DNA of 64,000 bases. Source: Magnetococcales bacterium (GTDB lineage Bacteria > Pseudomonadota > Magnetococcia > Magnetococcales > JADFYX01). Both the position numbers and the translations under genes were made by a program. Where the stretch lies: the NCBI GenBank assembly GCA_002753565.1, contig PEAM01000015.1, positions 1 to 64,000 on the forward strand, written 5' to 3'. Position 1 is the stretch's first letter. Each line of letters begins with the position of its first letter. Of this stretch, positions 16,564 through 25,152 are shown piece after piece. The notes under the pieces are model-generated. The model saw only the letters and a list, made by a program, of their open reading frames with translations. It did no database searches and had not been told where the DNA came from.

Positions 16564-18357
16564 TTATGCCCAGCCCCGGCGGGCCAAGGCATACTCCATG
16601 GTGGCGACCCGATTGAAGAGATCGGGGTCGTTGATTTTTTCCCGATGAAAATAGCGGCTCATACGGGGAAAAGAGAGGTCTAGTACCTCGTTGAGAAAGG
16701 TCTCCTGGAGATAAAAGGGGCGGTTTTTTGGCCGGCTGAATTTAAGACGATAGAGATAACCCCGTAACCCAATGGGGCGATGGGAGGAGGACCAGTAGGC
16801 CCAGCGCTGTTTGAGGGGGGGGGCGGTGGAGAGTCGATGGCCATAGATACTGTGATAGTGGGCCAGTCGAGGGTTTAACTGCTGAATCATTCTGGCCTCC
16901 AGTCGCCCCTGCTCCTTGTAGGTCAGGGGAATGTGCCAGCTATCACGAATAAGGGTCGGTTCCAGGAAGGGGAAGGCGGCCCAGCCTATCCGGCTGTTGA
17001 GGGCAGACTCCCGAGCGGTCCAGTATCGGCCCCGAAAGAGAGGGTAGGCCATCTCGATTCGACCCCGGTGGAGCCAATCGGCACCTCGGCCCAGGGCATG
17101 GGTCAGGGCTGTGGTGAGGTGTTGACCATAGTCGGTAGGGGAGAAAGCGTCGGTGCAGGTTTTGGGGTCATACCGGGAGAAGAAGCTCCAGACCAGTTGT
17201 TCGATGGTTAGGGGGCGATCCGGCAGATAAAAGAAGTTTCGGTAGATCTCCCCCAGCCCCCCATTGACCACCAGATGGTTGCTGGCACGGCTGACCCGGT
17301 CGGCTCCATCCACTCCAGAGTCCAAGAGGCCATCGGATTTCCAGCCATCGAAAAGGTACCAGTTTTTTTCCAACTGTTCGGCAAAACCGTCGGGTGTCAG
17401 GTTGGCCAGTCGGCTTTTATCGATCACCTTCAGTGGCAGCCCTTCCCCTTGGGCGATCTGTTTGGCAACCGTGACATCGCCATCGGTTTCCGAGCCATAT
17501 ACAAACAGATCCGGCACCACGCCCGCATCCAAAAAGAGCGCTAAAATCAGCCGGGAGTCATACCCCCCCGAAAGGGCGGTGTTGATCCGGTCTCCGAAAC
17601 AGTCCCGGTAGGTTGCAAAGAGGGGGCGCAGTTTGTCCAGTTGCTGGTGGACGGTCTCCTCAAAGGAGAGCGGTCGGCCAGGGGGCTGCCAGTCACAGAG
17701 GTTTTCCCGCTTGGGAAAGCGCACCCGGTCGTCTAGTTTGATGGTGCGATCGAACGAGAGGGTTTTTATCTGTTTGATAAAGGTTTTCTGACCAAAAGTG
17801 GTGCCGTTCCAGGCATATTCGTAGCAGCCCTGGGGGTCACTCTCCCCGTGGGGGAGCAGGTCAAACAGGACTTGAAAGGAGTTGGAAAAGAGGGTCTGAT
17901 CTTCATTATGGTAGATTTTGCTGGCACCCAGCGTGTCGCTGGCCAGAAAAAGGGTGCCCCCTTTTTGGATGACCAGGGTAAATTGACCACGGGTTCTGTT
18001 CCAGTCCAAGTGACCCTCTTCAAAAGCGGTAAAACAGCCTTTAAGGGCAGAGACCCCGACGCTGTCATCGAAGAAAAAACACCCGCAAACACCGATAAAT
18101 TGATCATCACCCATCGAGATAAAAGAGGGGAACAGGGGGCTGTCGGGCTGCTGGGAGTGGATTAGTTTGTAAAAAAAAGCCAGGCGGTACTCCGGTGTGA
18201 TCAGAGATTGGGCTTGGACAAACCCCTGAGTGGTCAGATGGCTCTCCAGGGTGTGGATTTTGTGCAGGGGAGAGGGGTTCCGTGTCAAGAAAAAGAGGGC
18301 CATGGCGTAGATCACTTTCCAAAATGGTGAGGATGAAAAGGGGGGTGTGGATGCCAT
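16564..18357 (-). CDS. Asparagine-synthase-like protein lacking a functional glutaminase domain
   Basis: The C-terminal half is an asparagine-synthase ATP-pyrophosphatase domain with the PP-loop SGGYDSRLILAL (about residue 265 from the chosen start) that adenylates a carboxylate. The N-terminal part retains the fold trace of the class II glutaminase (TLGASKIYH, then LFSNSFQVLF) but has no N-terminal catalytic Cys, so glutamine hydrolysis is unlikely. Such proteins amidate or otherwise modify sugars or peptides in glycan clusters. The ATG at 18357 has AGAGGG five bases upstream and gives 597 residues; the longer reading frame upstream runs over the divergent gene. A later ATG at 18303 is possible. 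Confidence 0.78.
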   Translation of the reverse strand: MASTPPFSSSPFWKVIYAMALFFLTRNPSPLHKIHTLESHLTTQGFVQAQSLITPEYRLAFFYKLIHSQQPDSPLFPSFISMGDDQFIGVCGCFFFDDSVGVSALKGCFTAFEEGHLDWNRTRGQFTLVIQKGGTLFLASDTLGASKIYHNEDQTLFSNSFQVLFDLLPHGESDPQGCYEYAWNGTTFGQKTFIKQIKTLSFDRTIKLDDRVRFPKRENLCDWQPPGRPLSFEETVHQQLDKLRPLFATYRDCFGDRINTALSGGYDSRLILALFLDAGVVPDLFVYGSETDGDVTVAKQIAQGEGLPLKVIDKSRLANLTPDGFAEQLEKNWYLFDGWKSDGLLDSGVDGADRVSRASNHLVVNGGLGEIYRNFFYLPDRPLTIEQLVWSFFSRYDPKTCTDAFSPTDYGQHLTTALTHALGRGADWLHRGRIEMAYPLFRGRYWTARESALNSRIGWAAFPFLEPTLIRDSWHIPLTYKEQGRLEARMIQQLNPRLAHYHSIYGHRLSTAPPLKQRWAYWSSSHRPIGLRGYLYRLKFSRPKNRPFYLQETFLNEVLDLSFPRMSRYFHREKINDPDLFNRVATMEYALARRGWA

Positions 18358-18490
18358 CCCTCTTGAGTCTGGTGGTTTTTGTTGGAAAATAGGTGGTGAT
18401 GCTGTTTCGTATTGTGCCACAATCCCCCTCTCATAAAAAACCTTTTTGTCGCACACCTTACTCTCCAACCCGAGCCGAGGTAACCGGGCT

Positions 18491-19495
18491 ATGAACAACC
18501 GGACAGCACTGTGTCTGACGGTGGATACGGAATTTGATATTGCCGGTGCTTTTTCCAACCCGGACCGCAACCGCCCCAAAGGGTTGGAGAGCGTCTGGTG
18601 GACGGCTGGAGGGGAAGATCAGGGGTTGGGCTTTATTCTGCGGACCCTCAAGGCGTACGGGGTGACGGCAACCTTTTTTGTTGAAACCCTCAACCGCTCC
18701 TACTTTGGTGATGGTCCCATGGGGTCGGTGGTGGAGCGGCTGCTGGAGCAGGGAGAGGATATTCAGCTTCATCTCCACCCCTGCTGGCTGGCTTTCGATA
18801 ATAAAAATTGGCGGAGAGAGGTTCTGGCCCACCCTCCTGGAGATACCCTCTCTGCCCTCCCGTTTGACGAGCTGGTCGAGGTGATTGGACAAGGGGTGGA
18901 GAGGCTGCAGCAGTGGGGGGCAAAGAGGCCGGTAGCCTTGCGTTCCGGCAATCTGGATAGCCAGGCAGCCATCTATCGAGCCATGGCAAAAAACGGTCTG
19001 AAACTGGCCTCTCATATCGGCACCGGCTACAATCCGCCAGGGGATGTGTCTCTGCAGCTTTTGGGTGGGCGCCAGTGGATTGAGGGGGTGATGGAGGTGC
19101 CGGTTACCAGCTACACCCACCTGCCGTTATCCGGTCAACGTCGATTACGCTTATGGGCCATTACCGCCTGCTCTTGCCAAGAGATGGAGAGTCTGCTCTG
19201 GTCGGCCAGAGAGCAAGGGGTCTCCACCCTGGTGGTGATAACCCACCCTTCAGAATTTATTAAAAGGGGCGCATGGGGGCTTCAAAAAAACAGCGTCAAC
19301 CAAACACGGCTGGCGTGGCTCTGCCGATTTGTGGCTGACCATCCTGAGGCGTTTGAAATGGTCAATTTTGGGGCTGCGGCAGAGGGGTGGTTGCAGGCAG
19401 GAGAGCGTCCGGAGCCAACCTTGACAGCCCCTCTGGCTTCGGTAGTGGCCCGGATGGTTGAAAACAGTTTGAACGATCTGCTGCCTTGGTATTAG
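18491..19495 (+). CDS. Polysaccharide deacetylase (NodB-like), second copy
   Basis: CE4-type deacetylase. Motif 1 is CLTVDTEFDIAG (residues about 8-19), motif 2 is IQLHLHPCW, followed by RSGNLDSQAAIYRAM and a C-terminal VVITHPSEF. It shares with the 11651 protein the DTE-type first motif and the HLHPW/HLHPC second motif, so both probably come from the same subfamily. Length 334 residues from ATG 18491 with GAGG upstream; starts further up would overlap the divergent gene region. It is followed after 34 bases by the acyltransferase gene at 19530. Confidence 0.82.
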   Translation: MNNRTALCLTVDTEFDIAGAFSNPDRNRPKGLESVWWTAGGEDQGLGFILRTLKAYGVTATFFVETLNRSYFGDGPMGSVVERLLEQGEDIQLHLHPCWLAFDNKNWRREVLAHPPGDTLSALPFDELVEVIGQGVERLQQWGAKRPVALRSGNLDSQAAIYRAMAKNGLKLASHIGTGYNPPGDVSLQLLGGRQWIEGVMEVPVTSYTHLPLSGQRRLRLWAITACSCQEMESLLWSAREQGVSTLVVITHPSEFIKRGAWGLQKNSVNQTRLAWLCRFVADHPEAFEMVNFGAAAEGWLQAGERPEPTLTAPLASVVARMVENSLNDLLPWY

Positions 19496-19529
19496 GCGAT
19501 GAGCGTAGAAAGAGAGGAGTGCCTGTTTA

Positions 19530-20720
19530 ATGGATGAATCCTGGAGCCGATTGGAGCTGGAAACAGAGGCTGCTCGCCAACAAGCCATCGGCTTTGCCAA
19601 CCGGGTGATGACCGCAGCAGGTGGTACCCATCTGCTCTCCGATCTGGAATGGGCGCTCTGTGGGGGAGATTGTACCGATAACCTGCTGGTCTATGGTTTT
19701 GATCGAGGGGAGGCTGGGGCCGGTTTTGCCCTGTTTCGCATTCAGCAGCGCCCTCTGAAATTTCGAGTAGGGGAGTTGACCCTGTTTCAGGTCGGGCTAA
19801 CCCGCTATGATCTGTGGCAACAGCCGATTATTGTCGTGGCAGGGGCGGATCAAGGCAGCTGGACTGCCCAGGCGTCGGCTCTGCTTGCCCGTCTGCACCT
19901 CGACCTGCCGGCCCGTTCTGCTTTGGGGGTAGAGGGGGTGCAGATGGCGGGTATGTTTTTGCGGTTGTTGTCAGCCCACCCAGATTTTTCAACCCTGCAG
20001 ATGGGTGCCCCCTTCAAGCATCAGTTTATCAACATGCCTTCAAGCTATGAGGCCTATCTGGCTGGACTGGGGGCCAGCTCTCGCAAGACTTTTTTATATC
20101 GACAGCGCCGACTCTATCGAGTGTGTGAGGGTGTGGTAGCTCTGCGCCGTTTTTCCCAGCCGGAGGAGGTGGAGGGTTTTCTGGATGGGGCGGTTGCCGT
20201 CTCTCAGAAAACCTATCAATGGCAACTGTTGGGGTTGGGGTTGCGCAATCGAAAAGGGTTGGCACGACGGTTGGACTTTGCCGCCAAACGGGGTTGGTTA
20301 TGCTCTTATCTTCTCTATTGCCAAGAGAAGCCGGTGGCCTTCATGTTGGGCTATCACCATGGGCGCTGCTACCACTATATCGATGTCGGGTTCGACCGGG
20401 ATTGGGGTAAACACTCGGTGGGGTCGGTGTTGCAGTTGGAGGTGATGGCCGACCTTTATCGTCTGGAGGTTCCCCCTGAACGGTTTGATTTTTCAACCGG
20501 TTTTGGGGAGCATAAAGCCCGATTCGGCAATCGGGAAGAGGCGGAGGTCAACCTGCTGCTTTTCCCCAAAAACCTCTCAAACCAAGCCCTTGTTACCAGC
20601 TATCGGGGGTTTGAGTGGTGTATGGAGGGGCTGCTGGGGCTGTTGGAGCGGATGGGGGTGAAACAGACCATCAAAAAAGCCCTGCGCCGATCTGCTGGCC
20701 TCTTCTCTTCTGATAAATAA
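19530..20720 (+). CDS. CelD/FemAB-like GNAT acyltransferase
   Basis: Acetyltransferase_6-type protein of 396 residues. The C-terminal GNAT-fold half is recognisable by SSRKTFLYRQRRLYR (the family motif in which substrates are contacted), LLYCQEKPVAFMLGYHHG, YHYIDVGFDRDWGKHSVGSV and the FDFSTGFGEHKARFG stretch. Predicted to acylate or aminoacylate a sugar of the polysaccharide. It follows a deacetylase, which could provide the free amino group. No membrane segment. A related protein is encoded at 54479. Confidence 0.8.
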   Translation: MDESWSRLELETEAARQQAIGFANRVMTAAGGTHLLSDLEWALCGGDCTDNLLVYGFDRGEAGAGFALFRIQQRPLKFRVGELTLFQVGLTRYDLWQQPIIVVAGADQGSWTAQASALLARLHLDLPARSALGVEGVQMAGMFLRLLSAHPDFSTLQMGAPFKHQFINMPSSYEAYLAGLGASSRKTFLYRQRRLYRVCEGVVALRRFSQPEEVEGFLDGAVAVSQKTYQWQLLGLGLRNRKGLARRLDFAAKRGWLCSYLLYCQEKPVAFMLGYHHGRCYHYIDVGFDRDWGKHSVGSVLQLEVMADLYRLEVPPERFDFSTGFGEHKARFGNREEAEVNLLLFPKNLSNQALVTSYRGFEWCMEGLLGLLERMGVKQTIKKALRRSAGLFSSDK

Positions 20721-20728
20721 AAAAACGG

Positions 20729-22018
20729 TTAAGGCATGTTGTAGAAGTGGTTCCAGAGGGTCTGGAGATGGGTGATATCCTGGCTTGCAGCGGTCTCTCG
20801 GATAGAGTGCATGGCCCAGGTTGGTACGCCGATATCCAGAGCAGACAGTCCCAGACGGGCCGAGAGCATGGGACCAATGGTACTGCCACACCCCATATCG
20901 GCTCGGACGGTAAAGTGTTGACTGGGGATCTGCTTTTGTTGGCAGAGGTTGATAAACCAACTGCCCGAGAGGGCGTGGGTGGCATAGCGTTGGTTGGTGT
21001 TATATTTAAGCACAACCCCCTCGCCCAGGTAGGGGCTGTTGTTCTCATCCTGTTTGTTCGGAAAATTGGGATGGTAGCCGTGGGCATTGTCGACGGAGAT
21101 CATTTTTGCGGTTGCCAGGGTCTGTCTGAATCGCTCCTCGTGGGGAACAAGACGGTGTAGCAGGGACTCCATAAAATTACCATTGGCCCCCACGGTGGAG
21201 GTACTGCCAACCTCTTCGTGGTCAAAGCAGGCCAGCAGGCTGAGGTTCTCCTCATTGGAGGGGCCGATGAGCGATTCCAGGCCGACAAAACAGCTCAGCA
21301 GATTGTCCAGTCTGGCCCCGACGACCCACTCGTTGGCGAGACCGCTGAACTGAACCGGTTGGGTATCGTAAAAAGAGAGATCCCAATCCAGCAGCTCCAG
21401 CGTATCGGTTTTGCCAACCCCCTCATCGGCCAACGCCTGTTTTATCCGTTTGGTAAACTGCTCCCTGGCCGAAAGGTCGGGGTTGATGGGGCCAAAGATC
21501 GGGTTGAGTTCTGTGTGGCGGTCGGGGGCATAGCCTTTGTTGACCTCTCGGTTGAGATGAATGGCCAGATTGGGCAGACGTGTGATGGGCTTTTTAAAAT
21601 CGATCAGTTGATGGCCAATCTGCCCTTTACCGTTGCGATAGACCACCAGACCGGCCAGGGAGAGGTCCCGATCAAACCAGGTGGAGAGAATGGGAGAGCC
21701 GTAGATCTCCACATCCCAGACCAACAGTCTGTTTTTCTCTTTGAGGGGGGTCGGCTTGACCTTGAGGGTTGGGCTGTCGGTATGGGCGCCGGCTAGCTTC
21801 AGTTGGGGAACCCCCCCTAAACCCTCTTTGGGTACGCGAAAGGCCATGAGAGAGGTGAGATTCCGAACCACATAATAGCGTCCACCAGCCCGAAGCTGCC
21901 AGGTTTTGGTCTCATCCAGTGGTTCAAATCCGGCTGCGGATAAAACCGAAACCATGGTTTGAACCCCGTGGTAGGGGGTCGGGGAGGTGTTGATATGGGC
22001 TAGAATGGAATCGATCAA
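20729..22018 (-). CDS. apeB: M18 family aspartyl aminopeptidase
   Basis: Cytoplasmic dinuclear zinc aminopeptidase that removes N-terminal acidic or neutral residues. Metal and catalytic motifs are all visible: GAHTDSPTLKVKP, ACFDHEEVGSTS (Asp and the Glu-Glu pair), ISVDNAHGYHPN and, near the C-terminus, DIGVPTWAMHSIRE with the last His ligand. Length 429 residues. The TTG start at 22018 gives MIDSILAHINTSPTPYH, which aligns with the family start; no nearer ATG fits. It is convergent with the acyltransferase gene, 8 bases between the stops. Confidence 0.93.
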   Translation of the reverse strand: MIDSILAHINTSPTPYHGVQTMVSVLSAAGFEPLDETKTWQLRAGGRYYVVRNLTSLMAFRVPKEGLGGVPQLKLAGAHTDSPTLKVKPTPLKEKNRLLVWDVEIYGSPILSTWFDRDLSLAGLVVYRNGKGQIGHQLIDFKKPITRLPNLAIHLNREVNKGYAPDRHTELNPIFGPINPDLSAREQFTKRIKQALADEGVGKTDTLELLDWDLSFYDTQPVQFSGLANEWVVGARLDNLLSCFVGLESLIGPSNEENLSLLACFDHEEVGSTSTVGANGNFMESLLHRLVPHEERFRQTLATAKMISVDNAHGYHPNFPNKQDENNSPYLGEGVVLKYNTNQRYATHALSGSWFINLCQQKQIPSQHFTVRADMGCGSTIGPMLSARLGLSALDIGVPTWAMHSIRETAASQDITHLQTLWNHFYNMP

Positions 22019-22539
22019 TCGTCTTCTCGTCAGGGTTGGATCTCACCATCCGGCGAGATGGGTGTTAGATTTAAGAGGCTATAACAGGATTCTCAGCCAG
22101 GATGATCTCCCTGATGGCTTGCAGGTGCGGGTTGTCCACTCCTGACAGGTGTTTCCATTTTTCGTTAGATGTGGGTCAGTCCTCTTTTTAACGGCAGGTA
22201 CCTTCAACCGAGGAAGGTAATCAAACTACCCATTGTTGGCAAGCGTTAATTGCTCAGGCGGCCTCTCTCTTATTGTTTGGAGGAGCCGAAACGGGCCGTT
22301 TTATCAATCGCTATTCTACGATATTGCCAGGTATCCGGTTTACACTCAATCCAGAGGATTAATCCGGGCAGCCCAGGCGCCTTAAACGCCAACAAGCTTA
22401 AGAGTGATGGCTGACAATTGACAACCGAGGGATAATATCGGTAGTTTTGTTGGGGGCTGATCCACTCTCGCAAGACTGGATTGGGTCGTTTCTTGGTTGA
22501 GGTATCTTTGTCCCCATCAGGTTGTTACAGTCAGGCGGT
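22019..22539. other. 521-base gap without a supported gene
   Basis: Divergent intergenic region between the M18 peptidase and the TauE/SafE-type gene. The longest reading frame here (67 codons, minus strand, 22270-22473) has no Shine-Dalgarno or recognisable composition. The region should hold both promoters, but I see no clear -35/-10 pair. A sigma-54-like pair near 22237-22255 has a 12-base instead of 10-base gap and was rejected. Confidence 0.5.
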
Positions 22540-23316
22540 ATGTCGATCTCATCTCAACTCTTTGAGTTTTTGGTTGTTGGACTGCTCAGCGCCATCCACT
22601 GTCTGATCATGTGTGGTGGCATTGTCGGCGCCCTGACCATCAGCCTGCCGATCCAAACCCGGCAGAGTCCCAAAGCCCTGTTTGAAATATTGGCTATCTT
22701 TAGCCTGGGCCGATTGGTAAGTTATGCCCTGGCCGGTTTTTTTGCCGGGCTGTTTGGGGAGCTTTTGGTCAACACCTTCAGCCTTCAAGAGAGCCACAGC
22801 CAGATACTGTATTCGCTGAGTCTCGTGGTGTTGGTCGGTATCGGTCTGCATATTGCGGGCTGGTTCCCGGAGGTGGCTCGGTTGGAGAAAGTGGGGAGCC
22901 GACTATGGAGGTGGATTGAGCCGGTGGCCCAGTCTCTTCTGCCGGTAGAGAGCCGTTTTCAGGCGTTGATTTTGGGGTTTCTTTGGGGGTGGCTTCCGTG
23001 TGGGGTGACCTATTCGGTACTCATCTGGTCTGCTCTGCTGGGGGACTCCCTGTCGGGTGCGTTGGCCATGGGAGCTTTTGGGCTGGGAACCGTGCCGGGG
23101 ATACTCATGGCCAGCTATTTTTCGGGGCGATTTCATCGATATCAGAAAAAAGGGTTGAAAAGAGGGCTGGGAATCCTGATTATACTCCTGGCGCTGATCT
23201 TTGGTTTTTTGTGGAATCCTCACGATTTACATCGGCACGACTTCTCCAACCAACAGGAGACGTGCCCTACGCCAATAGCGACCCATAACCATATGGCTCC
23301 AGAGGTGGTGAAATAG
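22540..23316 (+). CDS. TauE/SafE-family (COG2836-type) membrane protein
   Basis: Small membrane protein with about six helices. Two half-repeats carry HCLIMCGGIVGAL (about residue 18) and GFLWGWLPCGVTYSVL (about residue 150), the Cys-containing motifs of the sulfite-exporter-like/DsbD_2 group that sits near cytochrome oxidase maturation genes and heavy-metal genes. A copper-related role is suggested by the neighbours (PCu(A)C and SCO genes) but not shown. ATG at 22540 has AGGCGGT close upstream; 258 residues. It is followed after one base by the sigma-54 activator gene, so the two are co-transcribed. The C-terminal tail is histidine-rich. Confidence 0.82.
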   Translation: MSISSQLFEFLVVGLLSAIHCLIMCGGIVGALTISLPIQTRQSPKALFEILAIFSLGRLVSYALAGFFAGLFGELLVNTFSLQESHSQILYSLSLVVLVGIGLHIAGWFPEVARLEKVGSRLWRWIEPVAQSLLPVESRFQALILGFLWGWLPCGVTYSVLIWSALLGDSLSGALAMGAFGLGTVPGILMASYFSGRFHRYQKKGLKRGLGILIILLALIFGFLWNPHDLHRHDFSNQQETCPTPIATHNHMAPEVVK

Positions 23317-23317
23317 A

Positions 23318-24280
23318 ATGGATGATCAAAAGCAGTTTTTAGGAGACTCTCCTGAGTTTCTTTCTGTCATTCGGGCCGCCGGGTTGGTGGCGCCAACCGA
23401 TGCAACCGTTCTCATTACCGGTGAATCGGGAACCGGCAAGGAGTTGCTCTCTCGCTATATTCACAACAACAGCCGTCGCCGACAACAGCCTTGGATCACC
23501 ATCAACTGTGCCGCTCTTCCTGAATCTTTGGCTGAGTCGGAGCTTTTTGGCCATGCCAAGGGGGCCTTTACCGGTGCGGCCCTGAATAAAAAAGGCTGGG
23601 TGCAGGCTGCTGATGGCGGCACCCTGTTTTTAGACGAAATCTCAGAGCTCCCGCTCTCTATTCAAGCCAAGCTGCTGCGTTTGTTGGAGTCTGGTGAGTG
23701 CCAGGGGGTAGGCCATGGACAGATTTCCCGTGTAAATGTTCGGGTTGTTGCCGCCACCAACAAACATCTGCCCGATCTGGTTCGGGAGGGGGGCTTTCGT
23801 GAGGATCTTTTCTATCGACTCAATATCGTCCCCCTGACTCTGCCCCCTCTGCGGGACCGCCTTCAAGATCTCTCTTTGCTTATCAACCTGTTCATGGCGC
23901 GGGTTTCCACAAAAAACGCTCTTCCCCAGACCCGTTTTCATCCCAAGGCTTTGGCGGTGCTGCGTGCCTACTCCTGGCCTGGAAATATCCGAGAGTTAAG
24001 AAATTTTTGCGAACGGGTCAGCATTCTAAATGCCGGGCAGACGTTGGTGGTGGATGATCTGCCGGTAGAGATGCGCCAGGGCCAGGATGTGCCTTGGGCC
24101 GGAGAGAGGGCCGCCTTTGTTTTGCCTGACGAAGGCTTGAATTTTTTGCAGATGGAACGGGATCTTCTCGATCAGGCGTTGCGTCGTTCGGCAGGCAATA
24201 AAAGCCGGGCAGCCCGGTTGTTGGGCTTCTCCCGAGACACCTTTCTCTATCGGCTGAAAAAATTTTCCATCCCTGTCTAG
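23318..24280 (+). CDS. Sigma-54-dependent activator without N-terminal sensor domain
   Basis: Bacterial enhancer-binding protein that remodels the sigma-54 holoenzyme by ATP hydrolysis. The AAA+ domain starts almost at residue 1, with Walker A GESGTGKE (35-42), the sigma-54 contacting GAFTGA loop (82-87), Walker B LFLDE (103-107) and an arginine-finger region. The C-terminal Fis-type helix-turn-helix (SAGNKSRAARLLGFSRDTFL) ends at 320. With no receiver, GAF or PAS domain the protein resembles PspF in layout, so control must come from a partner protein or from its own level. Its likely target lies just downstream (24289-24395). Confidence 0.92.
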   Translation: MDDQKQFLGDSPEFLSVIRAAGLVAPTDATVLITGESGTGKELLSRYIHNNSRRRQQPWITINCAALPESLAESELFGHAKGAFTGAALNKKGWVQAADGGTLFLDEISELPLSIQAKLLRLLESGECQGVGHGQISRVNVRVVAATNKHLPDLVREGGFREDLFYRLNIVPLTLPPLRDRLQDLSLLINLFMARVSTKNALPQTRFHPKALAVLRAYSWPGNIRELRNFCERVSILNAGQTLVVDDLPVEMRQGQDVPWAGERAAFVLPDEGLNFLQMERDLLDQALRRSAGNKSRAARLLGFSRDTFLYRLKKFSIPV

Positions 24281-24288
24281 TCTCGAAA

Positions 24289-24329
24289 GTGGGTCACATG
24301 ACCTGTTCAGAGTGTGTCATATAACCCAC
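24289..24329. promoter_or_regulatory. Inverted repeat, candidate enhancer for the upstream activator
   Basis: GTGGGTCACATGAC (24289-24302) and GTCATATAACCCAC (24316-24329) are inverted copies matching at 12 of 14 positions, 13 bases apart. Each half is itself partly palindromic (GGTCA-CA-TGACC). The pair lies about 85 bases before the expected start of the promoter at 24380, a typical place for a sigma-54 activator site. Confidence 0.55.
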
Positions 24330-24379
24330 CATTACCCCTGTCTTTTTTTCAACCTATTGAAATAAAAAAAGAAAACATC

Positions 24380-24395
24380 TGGCACAGATCCTGAT
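24380..24395 (+). promoter_or_regulatory. Possible sigma-54 promoter of the PCu(A)C gene
   Basis: TGGCAC, AGATC, CTGAT: the -24 element is perfect, the -12 element has GA where GC is expected and 3 of 5 matches. Spacing of 10 bases between the key pairs is right. Together with the upstream inverted repeat and the activator gene it is plausible, but the poor -12 box leaves real doubt. A small leader hairpin (GCC..AGTCGGC, about 24410-24430) follows. Confidence 0.45.
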
Positions 24396-24478
24396 AGATA
24401 GGGGTGGATAGCCGATGACTCCTTAGTCGGCATAAACAGCTTTCAATCTACTTAATTCAAGAGGTCTTACTGCGTATC

Positions 24479-25009
24479 ATGCAAACAATTCGATTGACAA
24501 CCCTGTTGACCATGGTCGGTCTTCTGGCTATTGGCGGATGCCAAGCGGCCGCTCAATCCATGGACCACGACAAGATGGAAAAGGGGGGGATGCACGCCGA
24601 ACAGAAGGTGATGGTTCAGCAGCCCTGGGCCAGGGCATCTGCCGGAATGGCTAAAGCAGGTGCGGCCTTTATGACCCTGATGAACCACGGTATGAGCGAT
24701 GACCGCCTGCTTTCTGCCAGTGCCAATGTGTCCGAGCGGGTTGAGTTGCATACCCATCTGATGGATAACGGCGTTATGCGTATGCGTGAAGTTCCCCATA
24801 TCGATCTACCCAAGGGAAAAATGGTCTCTCTTCAACCTGGTGGACTGCATATCATGTTCATGAAGCTGAACAAACCCTTCCAGGAGGGCGACAGCTTTCC
24901 CTTGACCCTTAGGTTTGAAAAAGCTGGAACCGTAGAGATTCAGGTGGTGGTCAAAGGGGTTTCGGCTGGTGGTATGGGTGGTGGTCACATGCAGGGACAC
25001 TCGATGTAG
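24479..25009 (+). CDS. Copper chaperone PCu(A)C, lipoprotein
   Basis: Periplasmic Cu(I) chaperone that delivers copper, usually to the CuA or CuB centre of terminal oxidases. The N-terminus is a lipoprotein signal (LLAIGGC, lipobox at about residues 16-21). The copper-binding pattern is visible as HTHLMDNGVMRMREV followed by PGGLHIMFM. The N- and C-terminal tails are rich in Met and His (MDHDKMEKGGMHAEQ and GGMGGGHMQGHSM), an added metal-binding feature. Length 176 residues. It follows the candidate sigma-54 promoter, with SCO downstream. Confidence 0.92.
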   Translation: MQTIRLTTLLTMVGLLAIGGCQAAAQSMDHDKMEKGGMHAEQKVMVQQPWARASAGMAKAGAAFMTLMNHGMSDDRLLSASANVSERVELHTHLMDNGVMRMREVPHIDLPKGKMVSLQPGGLHIMFMKLNKPFQEGDSFPLTLRFEKAGTVEIQVVVKGVSAGGMGGGHMQGHSM

Positions 25010-25035
25010 TTTTTTTTGCCCAATGATTTTCCCAG

Positions 25036-25084
25036 TGGGCTGTCTTCGCTCTTCCCCCTCCTCAAAAGAGGGCAGCCCTTTTTC
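25036..25084 (+). terminator. First of two tandem hairpins after the PCu(A)C gene
   Basis: GGGCTG and CAGCCC pair around an inner CCCTC/GAGGG stem, followed by TTTTTC. The stem is interrupted on one side, so strength is uncertain. Confidence 0.45.
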
Positions 25085-25086
25085 AT

Positions 25087-25140
25087 CGGTTGGCGTTTTT
25101 TTCACCAATGCCAGAAAAAAGCGCCAACCGATTTTTTTTT
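25087..25140 (+). terminator. Strong terminator-like hairpin between PCu(A)C and SCO genes
   Basis: CGGTTGGCG...TTTTTT and AAAAAA..GCGCCAACCG form an almost perfect stem of about 17 pairs, followed by ATTTTTTTTT. This fits a rho-independent terminator or an attenuator that sets PCu(A)C above SCO. The SCO ATG follows only 13 bases later, so SCO is either expressed by read-through or from a start in the hairpin region. Confidence 0.75.
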
Positions 25141-25152
25141 AGAGTACTAACC

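Noticed and set aside
22237-22255. Sigma-54-like TGGCAA...TTGCT in the gap before the TauE/SafE-type gene
   Set aside because: The GG and GC pairs are 12 bases apart rather than 10, which sigma-54 holoenzyme does not tolerate well.
22270-22473. 67-codon minus-strand reading frame in the 521-base gap
   Set aside because: No ribosome site, no domain, and unlike the codon use of the neighbouring genes.
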